Shown piece after piece: positions 24,576-33,595 of a stretch of 64,000 bases of DNA. The DNA comes from an uncultured Lachnospiraceae bacterium (GTDB lineage: Bacteria; Bacillota; Clostridia; Lachnospirales; Lachnospiraceae), in assembly GCA_937965795.1 (NCBI GenBank), contig CALCMD010000083.1, positions 1 to 64,000 of the forward strand, written 5' to 3'. Within the stretch, counting starts at the first letter, position 1. The number at the start of each line of letters is the position of its first letter. The translations under genes were made by a program, and so were the position numbers. The notes below the pieces were generated by a model, which worked only from the letters and a program-made list of their open reading frames with translations, had not been told where the DNA came from and ran no database searches.

Positions 24576-26630
24576 ATGAACGGCAAGAAAAAAATAAAAT
24601 TTAGCGGCAAGCTCAAATCCTACATGCAGTGGCCGCTGATTATGACAATTTTTCTGATTATCATGAATATTCTGGTGTACTGCGTAAATCTGAAAGCCGG
24701 GCTGGTGGTATCTGTATTCAGCGTTATTTATCTCATCATCGCTCTGTTTCTTATGCTTCACTTTAAGCCTAATATTATGAATGAAATGATTTACTTTGCC
24801 ACCCAGTATGGACAGGTACAGAAAAAACTGTTAGAGGAATTCGAAATCCCCTACGCACTTCTCGACCCGGACGGAAAGCTGGTCTGGATGAATTATGAGT
24901 TTGCAAGAATCACGGGAAAAGACAGAAACTATCATAAAAATATCCAGTACCTGTTTCCGGAGATTGATTCCCCGGTCCTGCCCTCCAAAAGAAACCAGAA
25001 TGCCATCGATCTGGCTTTCGGCGGACGGGATTATCATGTGCAGCTCCGCAAAATATCGGTCGAGATTCTGGACGAGTCTGTGGACATTATCGAAATCCCG
25101 CGGGAAAGCAGCTATCTGATTGCCCTGTATCTTTTCGATACCACGGATTTAAATGAAGCGATCCGTGAAAATCAGGAACAGAAAATGGCAGCCGGACTGA
25201 TTTACCTTGATAATTATGACGAGGCTCTGGACAGTGTAGAGGAGGTGCGCCGCTCCCTTCTGGTGGCTCTGATCGACCGGAAAATCACAAAATATATTTC
25301 CAGTCTGGACGGCGTGGTAAAAAAGATTGAAAAAGATAAATATTTTATTGCGCTGAAATATAAAAGCTTAAGGGAATTGCAGGAATGCCGCTTCTCCCTT
25401 CTGGAAGAAGTAAAAACGGTAAACATCGGAAACGACATGAGCGTGACTTTAAGTATCGGCATCGGCGTCAACGGAAACGGTTATCTCCAGAACTGTGAGT
25501 TTGCAAGAATCGCCATTGAGATGGCTCTCGGACGGGGCGGCGACCAGGCTGTTGTCAAGGATAATGAAAGCATTTCTTATTACGGCGGCAAATCCCAGCA
25601 GATGGAAAAGGGAACCCGTGTGAAAGCCCGTGTAAAGGCGCAGGCGCTGCGGGAATTTATTGGCGCCAAAGAAAAAGTCGTTATCATGGGGCACCAGATT
25701 ACGGACATTGATTCTTTCGGCGCTTCCATTGGTGTGTACTGTGCCGCCAAGATGCTGAATAAGCATGCGCATATTGTACTGGGCGATATCAACAGCTCCA
25801 TCCGTCCCTGGATGAATCTGTTTCTGGATAATCCGGACTATGAAAAGGACATGTTTATTACCCATGCCGAGGCGGAATCCATCGTGGGCAACGATACCGT
25901 TGTCGTCGTGGTGGATACGAACCGTCCGAATATGACGGAATGTGAATCCCTGCTCCATAAGACGAAAACCATCGTCGTGCTCGACCACCACAGGCAAAGC
26001 AGCGAAGTCATCAAAAATGCCGTGCTCTCTTACATTGAACCCTACGCATCCTCGGCCTGTGAGATGATTGCAGAGATTCTTCAGTATTTCTCGGATAATG
26101 TGAAGCTGAAAAGCCGGGAGGCGGACTGCATTTATGCAGGTATTATCATCGACACCAATAATTTTGTTACCAAAACCGGCGTGCGTACCTTTGAAGCCGC
26201 CGCTTTCCTGCGCCGCTGCGGCGCGGACGTAACCCGCGTAAGAAAAATGTTCCGAAACGATATGATTTCTTACAAAGCGAGAGCTGAAGCTGTCCGCCAT
26301 GCAGAGGTTTTTATGGACTGCTACGCCATCAGTATCTGCCCGCCTCTAAAGGGTCTGGAAAGCCCTACCGTCGTAGGCGCACAGGCGGCAAACGAACTTT
26401 TGAATATCATCGGAATCAAGGCGTCCTTTGTCATGACGGAATTCAAGGGCCGAATCTATATCAGCGCCCGCGCCATTGATGAAGTAAATGTACAGATTAT
26501 TATGGAGCGCATGGGCGGCGGCGGCCATCTGAACATTGCCGGCGCTCAGCTTGACGGCGTATCACTTGAGGACGCACGGCAGAAACTAAAAGATACTTTG
26601 GTAAAAATGTCAGAAGAAGGAGCTATTTAA
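24576..26630 (+). CDS. gdpP: Cyclic-di-AMP phosphodiesterase GdpP
   Basis: 684-residue membrane protein that hydrolyses c-di-AMP. Two membrane segments at about 18-38 and 42-62, a PAS-like region near 85-190, a degenerate GGDEF domain at about 200-340, then DHH (about 365-520) and DHHA1 domains. Key motifs: GHQITDIDSFGA at 372-383, VVVDTNRP, VLDHHR at 468-473, GIIIDTNNF, and GGGGH near the end. All metal-binding Asp/His positions of the DHH family are kept. ATG at 24576 follows AGGAGG. First gene of an operon with rplI and dnaB, an arrangement common in Firmicutes. Confidence 0.95.
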   Translation: MNGKKKIKFSGKLKSYMQWPLIMTIFLIIMNILVYCVNLKAGLVVSVFSVIYLIIALFLMLHFKPNIMNEMIYFATQYGQVQKKLLEEFEIPYALLDPDGKLVWMNYEFARITGKDRNYHKNIQYLFPEIDSPVLPSKRNQNAIDLAFGGRDYHVQLRKISVEILDESVDIIEIPRESSYLIALYLFDTTDLNEAIRENQEQKMAAGLIYLDNYDEALDSVEEVRRSLLVALIDRKITKYISSLDGVVKKIEKDKYFIALKYKSLRELQECRFSLLEEVKTVNIGNDMSVTLSIGIGVNGNGYLQNCEFARIAIEMALGRGGDQAVVKDNESISYYGGKSQQMEKGTRVKARVKAQALREFIGAKEKVVIMGHQITDIDSFGASIGVYCAAKMLNKHAHIVLGDINSSIRPWMNLFLDNPDYEKDMFITHAEAESIVGNDTVVVVVDTNRPNMTECESLLHKTKTIVVLDHHRQSSEVIKNAVLSYIEPYASSACEMIAEILQYFSDNVKLKSREADCIYAGIIIDTNNFVTKTGVRTFEAAAFLRRCGADVTRVRKMFRNDMISYKARAEAVRHAEVFMDCYAISICPPLKGLESPTVVGAQAANELLNIIGIKASFVMTEFKGRIYISARAIDEVNVQIIMERMGGGGHLNIAGAQLDGVSLEDARQKLKDTLVKMSEEGAI

Positions 26631-26664
26631 TATGCCAGAAGAAACTGGCGGAATGGAGGAACAT

Positions 26665-27111
26665 ATGAAAGTAATTTTAATAGAAGATGTAAAATCCCTC
26701 GGCAAAAAGGGAGACCTTGTAAATGTCAGTGACGGATACGCGAGAAACGCGCTGTTTCCAAAAAAACTCGCGCTGGAAGCCACCACAAAAAATATCAACG
26801 ACCTGAAGCTCCAGAAAGCGCATCAGGAAAAAGTAGCAAAAGAGAATCTGGACCATGCAAAGGCTTTTGCCGCTGAAATTGCCACAAAGCAGGTAGAAGT
26901 ATCCATCAAAGTCGGCGAGGGCGGCAAAACGTTCGGCTCCGTTTCCTCAAAGGAAATCGCTGAAGCCGCAAAAGCTCAGCTCGGCTACGATCTGGACAAA
27001 AAGAAAATTCAGCTTCCGACTCCAATCAAAGCTCTGGGAACAACAGCCGTAACCATCAAGCTGCATCCGAAGGTCAGTGCAGAACTGAAAGTTATCGTAA
27101 AAGAAGCGTAG
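26665..27111 (+). CDS. rplI: 50S ribosomal protein L9
   Basis: 148 residues. The N-terminal rRNA-binding domain is conserved: MKVILIEDVKSLGKKGDLVNVSDGYARNALFPK, followed by the long connecting helix (about 45-75) and the C-terminal domain with GKTFGSVSSKEIAEA. ATG at 26665 follows GGAGGAACAT; an upstream frame from 26632 only adds an unrelated 11 residues. Lies between gdpP and dnaB. Confidence 0.97.
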   Translation: MKVILIEDVKSLGKKGDLVNVSDGYARNALFPKKLALEATTKNINDLKLQKAHQEKVAKENLDHAKAFAAEIATKQVEVSIKVGEGGKTFGSVSSKEIAEAAKAQLGYDLDKKKIQLPTPIKALGTTAVTIKLHPKVSAELKVIVKEA

Positions 27112-27119
27112 GAGGCACT

Positions 27120-28448
27120 ATGGAGGAAGCACTGATTAAACGGGTACTGCCCCACAGCGCAGAAGCCGAGCAGTCCGTAATCGGCTCCATGCTGATCGAT
27201 CGCGAGGCGATTATGACCGCTTCTGAAATTATTGACAGCACCGATTTCTATCAACATCAGTACGGCGTCCTGTTCGATGCGATGCTGGAACTGTATAATG
27301 AGGGGAAACCCGTCGATCTGATCACGCTTCAGGACAGACTTCGGGAAAAAGACGTCCCTCCGGAAATCAGCAGCCTGGAATTCGCCAGGGATCTGCTGAA
27401 TTCAGTGCCCACCTCGGCAAACGTGCGATACTACGCACAGATTGTAGAGGAGAAATCCACTTTACGCAAACTGATTAAAGTAAATGAGGATATTGCGAAT
27501 ATCTGCTATCTGGGCAAAGAACGGGTAGAAGATATTATGGAAGATACCGAAAAAAGAATTTTTAATCTTCTGCAAAAGAGGAACACAGGAGATTTCGTTC
27601 CAATTAAAGAAGTAGTCTTAAACGCTCTGGATAAAATCGAGCTGGCCTCAAAAAACAAGGGCAGCGTCACCGGCCTTGCTACCGGCTTTATAGATCTGGA
27701 TTATAAGACGTCCGGTATGCAGCCCTCCGATCTGGTGCTGATCGCCGCCCGTCCTTCTATGGGTAAGACAGCGTTTGTACTGAATATCGCACAACATATG
27801 GCTTTTAAAAATGACGTCACCGTGGCTATTTTCAGTCTGGAAATGTCAAAAGAACAGCTCGTAAACCGACTGTTCGCCCTAGAATCAAAAGTAGACTCCC
27901 AGTCCATCCGAACGGGTAATCTGAGTGATGAGGACTGGGCAAAGCTGATCGAAGGCGCCGGAATCATCGGAAAATCAAACCTCATCATCGACGATACCCC
28001 TGGTATTTCTGTCAGCGAACTGCGTTCCAAGTGCAGAAAATATAAGCTGGAGCATAACCTGGGAATCATCATCATCGACTACTTACAGTTGATGACCGGG
28101 AATAAAAAATCCGATTCCCGCCAGCAGGAAATTTCCGATATTTCCCGTTCCCTCAAAGAAATCGCCCGTGAACTGAACGTGCCGGTCATTGCGCTCTCAC
28201 AGCTCAGCCGCGCGGTCGAGCAGCGCCCGGATCACAGGCCCATGCTTTCGGACCTCCGAGAGTCAGGAGCCATCGAGCAGGATGCGGACGTCGTCATGTT
28301 CATCTACCGCGACGACTACTATAACAAAGACACCGAGAAAAAAAACATTGCGGAAATCATTATCGCCAAACAAAGAAACGGCCCCATCGGGACCGTCGAG
28401 TTAGTATGGCTTCCGAATTATACCAAATTCGCAAACATGCAAAAATAA
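27120..28448 (+). CDS. dnaB: Replicative DNA helicase DnaB
   Basis: 442-residue hexameric helicase of the replication fork. N-terminal domain begins LPHSAEAEQSVIGSMLID; the RecA-like domain has Walker A ARPSMGKTAF, Walker B IIIIDYLQLM, and SRAVEQRP with DLRESGAIEQDADVVMF. Full length and no intein. The start lies 8 bases after the rplI stop with GGAGG overlapping the end of rplI, so translation is coupled. A strong terminator follows. Confidence 0.97.
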   Translation: MEEALIKRVLPHSAEAEQSVIGSMLIDREAIMTASEIIDSTDFYQHQYGVLFDAMLELYNEGKPVDLITLQDRLREKDVPPEISSLEFARDLLNSVPTSANVRYYAQIVEEKSTLRKLIKVNEDIANICYLGKERVEDIMEDTEKRIFNLLQKRNTGDFVPIKEVVLNALDKIELASKNKGSVTGLATGFIDLDYKTSGMQPSDLVLIAARPSMGKTAFVLNIAQHMAFKNDVTVAIFSLEMSKEQLVNRLFALESKVDSQSIRTGNLSDEDWAKLIEGAGIIGKSNLIIDDTPGISVSELRSKCRKYKLEHNLGIIIIDYLQLMTGNKKSDSRQQEISDISRSLKEIARELNVPVIALSQLSRAVEQRPDHRPMLSDLRESGAIEQDADVVMFIYRDDYYNKDTEKKNIAEIIIAKQRNGPIGTVELVWLPNYTKFANMQK

Positions 28449-28460
28449 GCCATGCAAAAA

Positions 28461-28519
28461 GCCGACAAAAGCACTTGTGCAAGCTTGCTTGCCAACAGGT
28501 GCTTTTTGTTGGTTTTTTA
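28461..28519 (+). terminator. Terminator after dnaB
   Basis: Long stem CCGACAAAAGCACTTGT paired with ACAGGTGCTTTTTGTTGG, loop of about 16 bases, then TTTTTT. Confidence 0.85.
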
Positions 28520-28598
28520 TAGGGCGCAGCCCTACAGCGAGAAGCAGCGAAGCGGATTCGAGCCGCTTGGCTTATTTTAAAAAACGCTCTAAAATTCC

Positions 28599-29336
28599 TC
28601 AATAATCCAGCCCCACCGCCGGAACCGCCACATACACATAGGTCTTGTCCTCATTTGTATTGTAGTGTATGGCAATATTTACATTAAATTCCTCGTCTCC
28701 CTGTCTCTCACGATCTGAAATCCAGGGGGTATAGCCATAAATCGTATACAACTGCATCTCCCTGTTTTCCGAAACGATCCTTGCGTCCATCTCCGCAAGC
28801 AGGCTGTCCGCAAGCTCGTTTCTCTCTTCCAGTGACAATTTTCCTTCATAGGTTCCTATGATATTCGCCGAACTTCTGCTGACTTCCGCATAGGGCGCCA
28901 GTATTTTATCCAGCTTTTCCCGATACGCATAGGTATGCTCAATATCTCCCCTCATCGTAATTTTTATAATCATGTACTGCCTGGTCACGCCCTCCGCATT
29001 GGAAGTTAGAAAGCGCAGCTCCGTTCTGGCATTGCTTCCATTTTTCAACAGCCTCACTTCCTGGCGGTTTTCCCCGTCGCGTCGGGTAATCTCCATAGAA
29101 TCTGTAATCCCAAGCTCCCCCGCGATTTTCTCTAAAAACGCTTCCCTTTCGGAATCCTGCAAATATCCTTTTTCATAGACTCCATAGTATTCCACCACAC
29201 CCGTCTGTTCCTGTCCGCCCACTCTGGCAAATACTTCCGTCACCCTCTTTTCTCCCTGCACATGCCCCTGCACCATCTGACCTGCCGCCAGAATCCAAAG
29301 CATAAACAAAGCAATTAGCCATCGTTTTTTTACCAT
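28599..29336 (-). CDS. ywmB: YwmB-family exported protein
   Basis: 245-residue protein of the YwmB family (DUF1779, TATA-box-binding-like fold). Signal peptide at 1-26 (KKRWLIALFMLWILAAG). The body has the family pattern of two related alpha/beta halves, ending with NVNIAIHYNTNEDKTYVYVAVP. Function unknown; in Bacillus and many Clostridia ywmB sits directly after atpC. Here it is on the same strand as the ATP synthase operon but separated from it by a 4.2 kb island. Its ribosome site GGAGGG lies inside a terminator-like hairpin. Nothing follows it before the convergent dnaB terminator. Confidence 0.85.
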   Translation of the reverse strand: MVKKRWLIALFMLWILAAGQMVQGHVQGEKRVTEVFARVGGQEQTGVVEYYGVYEKGYLQDSEREAFLEKIAGELGITDSMEITRRDGENRQEVRLLKNGSNARTELRFLTSNAEGVTRQYMIIKITMRGDIEHTYAYREKLDKILAPYAEVSRSSANIIGTYEGKLSLEERNELADSLLAEMDARIVSENREMQLYTIYGYTPWISDRERQGDEEFNVNIAIHYNTNEDKTYVYVAVPAVGLDY

Positions 29337-29398
29337 AAAAAATCCCTCCATATCCGGTTATCAAAATTATTACCAGATGAAGGGATTTTATACTTTTC
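29337..29398 (-). terminator. Hairpin overlapping the ywmB ribosome site
   Basis: Minus strand AAAATCCCTTC ... GGAGGGATTTTTT with inner pairing CTGGT/ACCGG. It would end transcription coming from the ABC operon and at the same time mask the GGAGGG of ywmB. It is a diverged copy of the hairpin that follows atpC (33596-33638). Confidence 0.6.
29374..29398 (+). repeat. 25-bp direct repeat, left border of island
   Basis: Identical over 25 bases to 33622-33646, same orientation; begins CAGATGAAGGG and ends ATACTTTTC. It lies in the arm of the hairpin between the ABC operon and ywmB. Confidence 0.9.
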
Positions 29399-29440
29399 GA
29401 TTTGTCAAATTCTATGAAACCCTACTATTTCAAAACCAGA

Positions 29441-30076
29441 TTATTTGATTTGAAGGATTCTCCCCTGATCGATCTCATATACCGTATCGCACAAAATATC
29501 AATATCTTCTTTATTATGGCTTGCAAGCAAAATGATCTTATTTTCATTTTTTAAATCCGTAAGCAGTTTTCTCATATCCGCAACCCCCTGCTTATCCAGG
29601 CCATTCATTGGTTCATCTAAAATCAGAATCTCCGGATTCTCCATAATGGCCTGTGCAATTGCAAGACGCTGGCGCATACCCAGAGAGTACTTTCCTACCT
29701 TTTTCAAATTTCCGGCATCAAGTCCCACCTTTGCCATGACATTTCTGATATGCCCGGAGTCAAACTTATGATTTATCATATACAGGAGACGTAAGTTTTT
29801 TATTCCGCTACAGTTTTTTAAAAATGCCGGTTCCTCTATCAGAATCCCTGTATGCGGCAATATATCAAAATCCTTCTTCAATCTTTTTTCATCCAGGATG
29901 ATTTCTCCCTGGTCAACCTTCAAAAATCCACAGATACATTTAAAAAGCACTGTTTTCCCACAGCCATTGTATCCTATAATCCCTACAACACTTCCACTTT
30001 TACATTTAAAAGTAACATTCTCCAAAACTTTATTTTCTTTAAAGCTTTTTGATATTCCATTTACCTCTAAGATCAT
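29441..30076 (-). CDS. ABC transporter ATPase of the island operon
   Basis: 211-residue single ATPase domain. Walker A GYNGCGKTVLF, Q-loop GILIEEP, signature YSLGMRQRLAIAQAI, Walker B ILILDEPMNGLD, H-loop LLASHNKED. The YSLGMRQRL signature is that of bacteriocin-immunity, lantibiotic and antibiotic efflux ATPases of the CcmA/BcrA type. The ATG at 30076 has only GAGAG nearby; an upstream TTG at 30091 is possible. Last gene of the five-gene operon, 24 bases after the second permease. Confidence 0.88.
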   Translation of the reverse strand: MILEVNGISKSFKENKVLENVTFKCKSGSVVGIIGYNGCGKTVLFKCICGFLKVDQGEIILDEKRLKKDFDILPHTGILIEEPAFLKNCSGIKNLRLLYMINHKFDSGHIRNVMAKVGLDAGNLKKVGKYSLGMRQRLAIAQAIMENPEILILDEPMNGLDKQGVADMRKLLTDLKNENKIILLASHNKEDIDILCDTVYEIDQGRILQIK

Positions 30077-30100
30077 TCTGTATTCTCTCAATCCTCTCTC

Positions 30101-30907
30101 TTATTCTTCATTATACCAGTCAAACTCACAAACTTTTATCTTAAACAAAATACCCAAAATTGTTGTTAAAGTCAGAAGGCTAAGAACAACGATAATCCGC
30201 TGTACACTGAGATATTTGGAAACAGCCGGAAAGTTTATCCATGACAGAGGCGAAAAAAAGATAAATTTTTGATATGAATTTGTCATATTTTCAACCACGG
30301 CTGGCAGTACCACTCCCAACATTGCAAGTAAAATTGCCATTGTCCGATTCACCCACAAGCTGACAAAAAACATAAAAATTCCTATAAAAGCGACACACAA
30401 AAACGAAATAACCATTGAAGCAGCCAATGCCTGTAATGGGGTATAATCATTGATAAAAGCGTAGGAAAACTGAAGCATATTTCCAAATTCACCGCCTGCA
30501 TTTGTCAGAGACAATGTATACAAACCTTTTCCCCATTCCAAACGGTAAGCAGTTACATCCATCATAAGTAAGATGCTCATAAACAGATTCATAACTGTGT
30601 AAAAAAACGCTAATGCAAGAATAATACGTAACTGCTCCAACGCCCAGCGGATACGCCCAAGCCGCATCAAGCGATACATATTCCAATATTGCATACATGG
30701 AACGAACGAAAACAGATAAACCACTCCAAGCATAAACAAAAGTTGAAAATAAATACTGGACATCTGAAAAGGAAACAGAAAAGGGGTAATTTTGCACCCT
30801 ATCTGTGTCGAAAACGCTCTTACAGGACTTAAAAAAGCAAAATGAATAAACAACATTAATATCAGAAGAACTCTTGTTTTTGTTGATAAAAGATATTCCT
30901 TAACCAT
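30101..30907 (-). CDS. ABC-2-type membrane protein of the island operon
   Basis: 268 residues with about six membrane segments (first at about 13-30, the last near 238-255) and no signal peptidase site. The layout (a short N-terminal loop VKEYLLSTKTRV, then paired helices) fits an ABC-2 type permease half. No named family was recognised. Overlaps the preceding permease gene by 8 bases and is followed by the ATPase gene; together they should form one exporter or self-protection pump. Base composition is AT-richer than the flanking atp and dnaB genes. Confidence 0.7.
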   Translation of the reverse strand: MVKEYLLSTKTRVLLILMLFIHFAFLSPVRAFSTQIGCKITPFLFPFQMSSIYFQLLFMLGVVYLFSFVPCMQYWNMYRLMRLGRIRWALEQLRIILALAFFYTVMNLFMSILLMMDVTAYRLEWGKGLYTLSLTNAGGEFGNMLQFSYAFINDYTPLQALAASMVISFLCVAFIGIFMFFVSLWVNRTMAILLAMLGVVLPAVVENMTNSYQKFIFFSPLSWINFPAVSKYLSVQRIIVVLSLLTLTTILGILFKIKVCEFDWYNEE

Positions 30908-31691
30908 AATACCGCCTCTTCAGTTTTATGAAAATAGCACTTCCAATGATTGCATAAGCAACCATACTAATCCCCACGGAATACAAAAATGACAAAACAT
31001 CATTCGAAAACACTTTATAATTGAAGCCAAAGATACAATAAAGATTCATCATTGGATTATCATTTCCAATCATAAGCCCAAAAGTATAAATGAAATATGC
31101 TCCCATAACAGGAATTGACAGTGTTAACAGTTTATTAGGCAGGCAAATGGAAAAAAATGCTGCAAGCAGGGAAAGAATCCCATTCAGCAGCCCCATTTCC
31201 AGGCCACAAAGAAAATAAAAAGTGAAATGCTTTCCCTCCTGAAGGAGATATCCAAATTTAATAAAGTCAACATTGGTCAGATCTCCACCTGCACTTGTCG
31301 TTATCCAGGGCAAAAAGCGGCTCAACATGCCTGCATAGAGCACAGTACTCCCCAACATAACCAGACAGGAGGAAATTAAAACCGTTACAATCTTAGAAAA
31401 AACGTATTCCCGAAAACCTCCCCTGCTAATCATCAGATAGTGATAACGAAACTCAAAATCCTCGCAAAAACTACATGCAAACGGAACAGCACAAAAAATA
31501 TAGCACAGAATAGAGGGCAGTCCATAGAAAGCTGCATTTACAATATAAAATACACTTACCTCATACTGAAACCCCGAATAAGGAATCACGCACAAAAGTA
31601 TCTGCATTCCCAGTATGCTCAGCCACAGATTCGGGGATGTCAATAAACGATACATGTCCGCTTTTAAATACGATGCGATTCTCCTTGCCAT
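30900..31691 (-). CDS. ABC-2-type membrane protein of the island operon
   Basis: 263 residues, about six membrane segments. Starts MARRIASYLKADMYRLLTSPNLWLS, a common opening of ABC-2 permeases (amphipathic helix before the first membrane span), and has the FRYHYLMISRGGFREYVFSKIV loop between spans 2 and 3. No sequence family recognised with certainty. Its ATG lies immediately after the stop of the lipoprotein gene (1-base spacing), so the two are coupled. Heterodimer with the next gene is likely. Confidence 0.72.
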   Translation of the reverse strand: MARRIASYLKADMYRLLTSPNLWLSILGMQILLCVIPYSGFQYEVSVFYIVNAAFYGLPSILCYIFCAVPFACSFCEDFEFRYHYLMISRGGFREYVFSKIVTVLISSCLVMLGSTVLYAGMLSRFLPWITTSAGGDLTNVDFIKFGYLLQEGKHFTFYFLCGLEMGLLNGILSLLAAFFSICLPNKLLTLSIPVMGAYFIYTFGLMIGNDNPMMNLYCIFGFNYKVFSNDVLSFLYSVGISMVAYAIIGSAIFIKLKRRYYG

Positions 31692-32837
31692 TTATAATAA
31701 TTCCTTTCCGGAAACCGCATCTATCAGCGTTTGAATTTCCTGGGTTTGCTGCCCCTCATTTCCTTTGTATTCTACTTTCATTTTAATCACCCATGCGGGT
31801 TTCATACTATAAGTTCCTCTTTTTTCTTCTGCTGCCAGATAAACCAAATCTGCACTGTTCACCTGATAGACAGCGTCAGAGATAACCATACTATACTTAT
31901 AGTATAAATGATCCATCACCGTTTCAAAATCTGTCAACGAAACCTTTTCAAAATTCTTATCCCAATCCATGATTCCGGTAATTTGTATCATTTCTATTCC
32001 TCTGGATGAAAACAGAACCTGTATTTGCGCATTGATATCCTCGAATTTCTGAAAAACTTCTGAAATTGGCGCATAAAGAGGTATTCCCTGCTCCTCCTGC
32101 TTTATGATAAAATAGTAGCATTCATCTTCCTCAGACCAGCTCTCTTTATATTGTGAGGGGTCTTCTTTTCCATCCAAATCTATCGCAAATTCCTGTTCAG
32201 ATAAAGTAGAAAAATCTAGGGAATAACATTTATATTTTCTGGAATGTGTCTGTACTCCCAGATTCTCAAGTACCTCCATAATTGTTTCAAACGCAGTGTC
32301 CCGATTCATGAATGAAAGATCCCGATTTTGATCATATTCATCCGCGTTATATCCCTCTCCTTGTTCCAACCGAAAAGCCTGCATGATATACGCAGAAAAT
32401 GGCTTACTATAAGAAAAAGACCTGGAAGAATACAAAAAGCTCTCCCCCCCTTCACCGCGAAGGTATATGTATGGCTCCTCTCCACTCATATCAACATCTT
32501 CTATCTCCGTATTGATACCGGAAAAGAACAGATCACGGGCTTTGTCCGGATCAACATTTTGTATTCGGACACCCTGTACACATTGAGGCTTTTTTAAATA
32601 CTCCACACTTGCAGTTACCTTCAAATCGCACGAAAAATTTTCATCGTACATTTTATGGAATTCTGTTGGAATCGACACTTCTTCCTCCTCTGTATATGTT
32701 TCACTGGAAATCCCCTCTTCTGTGGAAACCTCCTGCGGTGCCGGAGACATTTCTTCAAAAGGTTCGTATGCGCCGGAACAGCCTGTAAAAATGGCAGACA
32801 GAGATAAAAGCCAAATAACAAATAATATTTTTTTCAT
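31692..32837 (-). CDS. Lipoprotein of the island operon
   Basis: 381 residues. Signal peptide with lipobox FTGC (Cys about 20) after LFVIWLLSLSAI, then an acidic, Ser/Thr/Glu-rich linker (about 21-60) and a folded part. No named family recognised. The C-terminal part (KPAWVIKMKVEYKGN ... LIDAVSGKELL) resembles the end of PepSY-like or YycH-like domains, where a final beta hairpin reads DA-x-S/T-G. Conserved placement between a secreted protein and ABC-2 permeases suggests a surface sensor, chaperone or immunity lipoprotein. RBS AAAGGA is upstream of the ATG. Confidence 0.7.
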   Translation of the reverse strand: MKKILFVIWLLSLSAIFTGCSGAYEPFEEMSPAPQEVSTEEGISSETYTEEEEVSIPTEFHKMYDENFSCDLKVTASVEYLKKPQCVQGVRIQNVDPDKARDLFFSGINTEIEDVDMSGEEPYIYLRGEGGESFLYSSRSFSYSKPFSAYIMQAFRLEQGEGYNADEYDQNRDLSFMNRDTAFETIMEVLENLGVQTHSRKYKCYSLDFSTLSEQEFAIDLDGKEDPSQYKESWSEEDECYYFIIKQEEQGIPLYAPISEVFQKFEDINAQIQVLFSSRGIEMIQITGIMDWDKNFEKVSLTDFETVMDHLYYKYSMVISDAVYQVNSADLVYLAAEEKRGTYSMKPAWVIKMKVEYKGNEGQQTQEIQTLIDAVSGKELL

Positions 32838-32915
32838 AAAAATCCTTTCGTTATCCAGACGATTTCAAAACTGCAACGAGGTATCACTGTTTGAAATCGC
32901 CTTTTGAGTTTGTAT

Positions 32916-33326
32916 TTATGGTGTATATCTGCCTTTCACAATCGTTTTTCCTCCATCATATGTACGCCCATATTCTCCTTTTAAATAATAATATATATCC
33001 GCAGGCGCATGATAGCCATATGCACAGGAACGCTGTCTGCCTTCATATGAGTATAAATCAAAAGCTTTCGATTCTCTGCCCGTATTCAGCTGGTTTGATC
33101 GAACTCTAATCCATCCCGGACTTGTAAAATAAGTCGGTGTAACATAATAAGTTGCCTCATAAGCACTTGAAGATTTCATAGTCCGCTTAGAAATAGGATC
33201 GTTTTGTGATGAGACCGGAGCATTCAACACAAAAGTAAATTCTGTGGTAGCTGCAAAAGCACTTGTTCCGCTTATCATGATCATACACATAGCTGCCATT
33301 AACATTTTAGATACTCTTCTTTTCAT
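32916..33326 (-). CDS. Small secreted protein, possible bacteriocin-like product
   Basis: 136 residues. Signal peptide 1-25 (MKRRVSKMLMAAMCMIMISG, cleavage after AFA). The mature part of about 110 residues is basic, Tyr- and Ser-rich, beta-like, with one Cys (RSCAYGYHAP) and a terminal KTIVKGRYTP. It is not recognised. Size, export and an operon with a lipoprotein and ABC-2/ATPase genes resemble the lactococcin-972 and DUF2712 type loci, but sequence similarity seen by eye is weak. First gene after a consensus promoter; RBS AGGAGG about 7 bases before the ATG. Could also be an adhesin or a structural surface protein. Confidence 0.6.
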   Translation of the reverse strand: MKRRVSKMLMAAMCMIMISGTSAFAATTEFTFVLNAPVSSQNDPISKRTMKSSSAYEATYYVTPTYFTSPGWIRVRSNQLNTGRESKAFDLYSYEGRQRSCAYGYHAPADIYYYLKGEYGRTYDGGKTIVKGRYTP

Positions 33327-33433
33327 TTTAACTTTCCTCCTTCGTTCTTACTGTTTAATACTTTTACTCCTGATTTTTTATTAATACATTTTGTCTGCAT
33401 TCCTCCTTTTTATTTTATTTTATTTCATTCACT

Positions 33434-33477
33434 ATTATAGTGTATTAAATTTAGTTATGTCAACATTTAAATACACT
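33434..33477 (-). promoter_or_regulatory. Promoter and long operator of the island operon
   Basis: Minus strand TTGACA (33463-33458), 18-base spacer, TATAAT (33439-33434). An inverted repeat centred on the -35 box has arms 33439-33450 and 33465-33477 (AGTGTATT.AAAT / ATTTAATACACT). Half-sites AGTGTA/TACACT recall those of YtrA-type GntR repressors of ABC operons, though the gap (27 bases) is wider. Confidence 0.65.
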
Positions 33478-33595
33478 TTTGCAACAATATACTGGTTTTA
33501 ATACTTTACACACTTGGAACACACTCGGAGCTGTTCAAAAAGTAGCATCTTAAGCACCACTGTTATACCTGTATTCTATTTTGATTATTTCCCAC

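Noticed and set aside
28540..28570. T-arm-like GCGGCTCGAATCCGC after dnaB, possible tRNA
   Set aside because: No acceptor, D or anticodon arms can be placed around it; probably part of the intergenic hairpin-rich zone or a short repeat.
33481..33595. Transposon end or remnant beside the island
   Set aside because: AT-rich but no terminal inverted repeat or transposase fragment could be found; only the 25-bp direct repeats support insertion.
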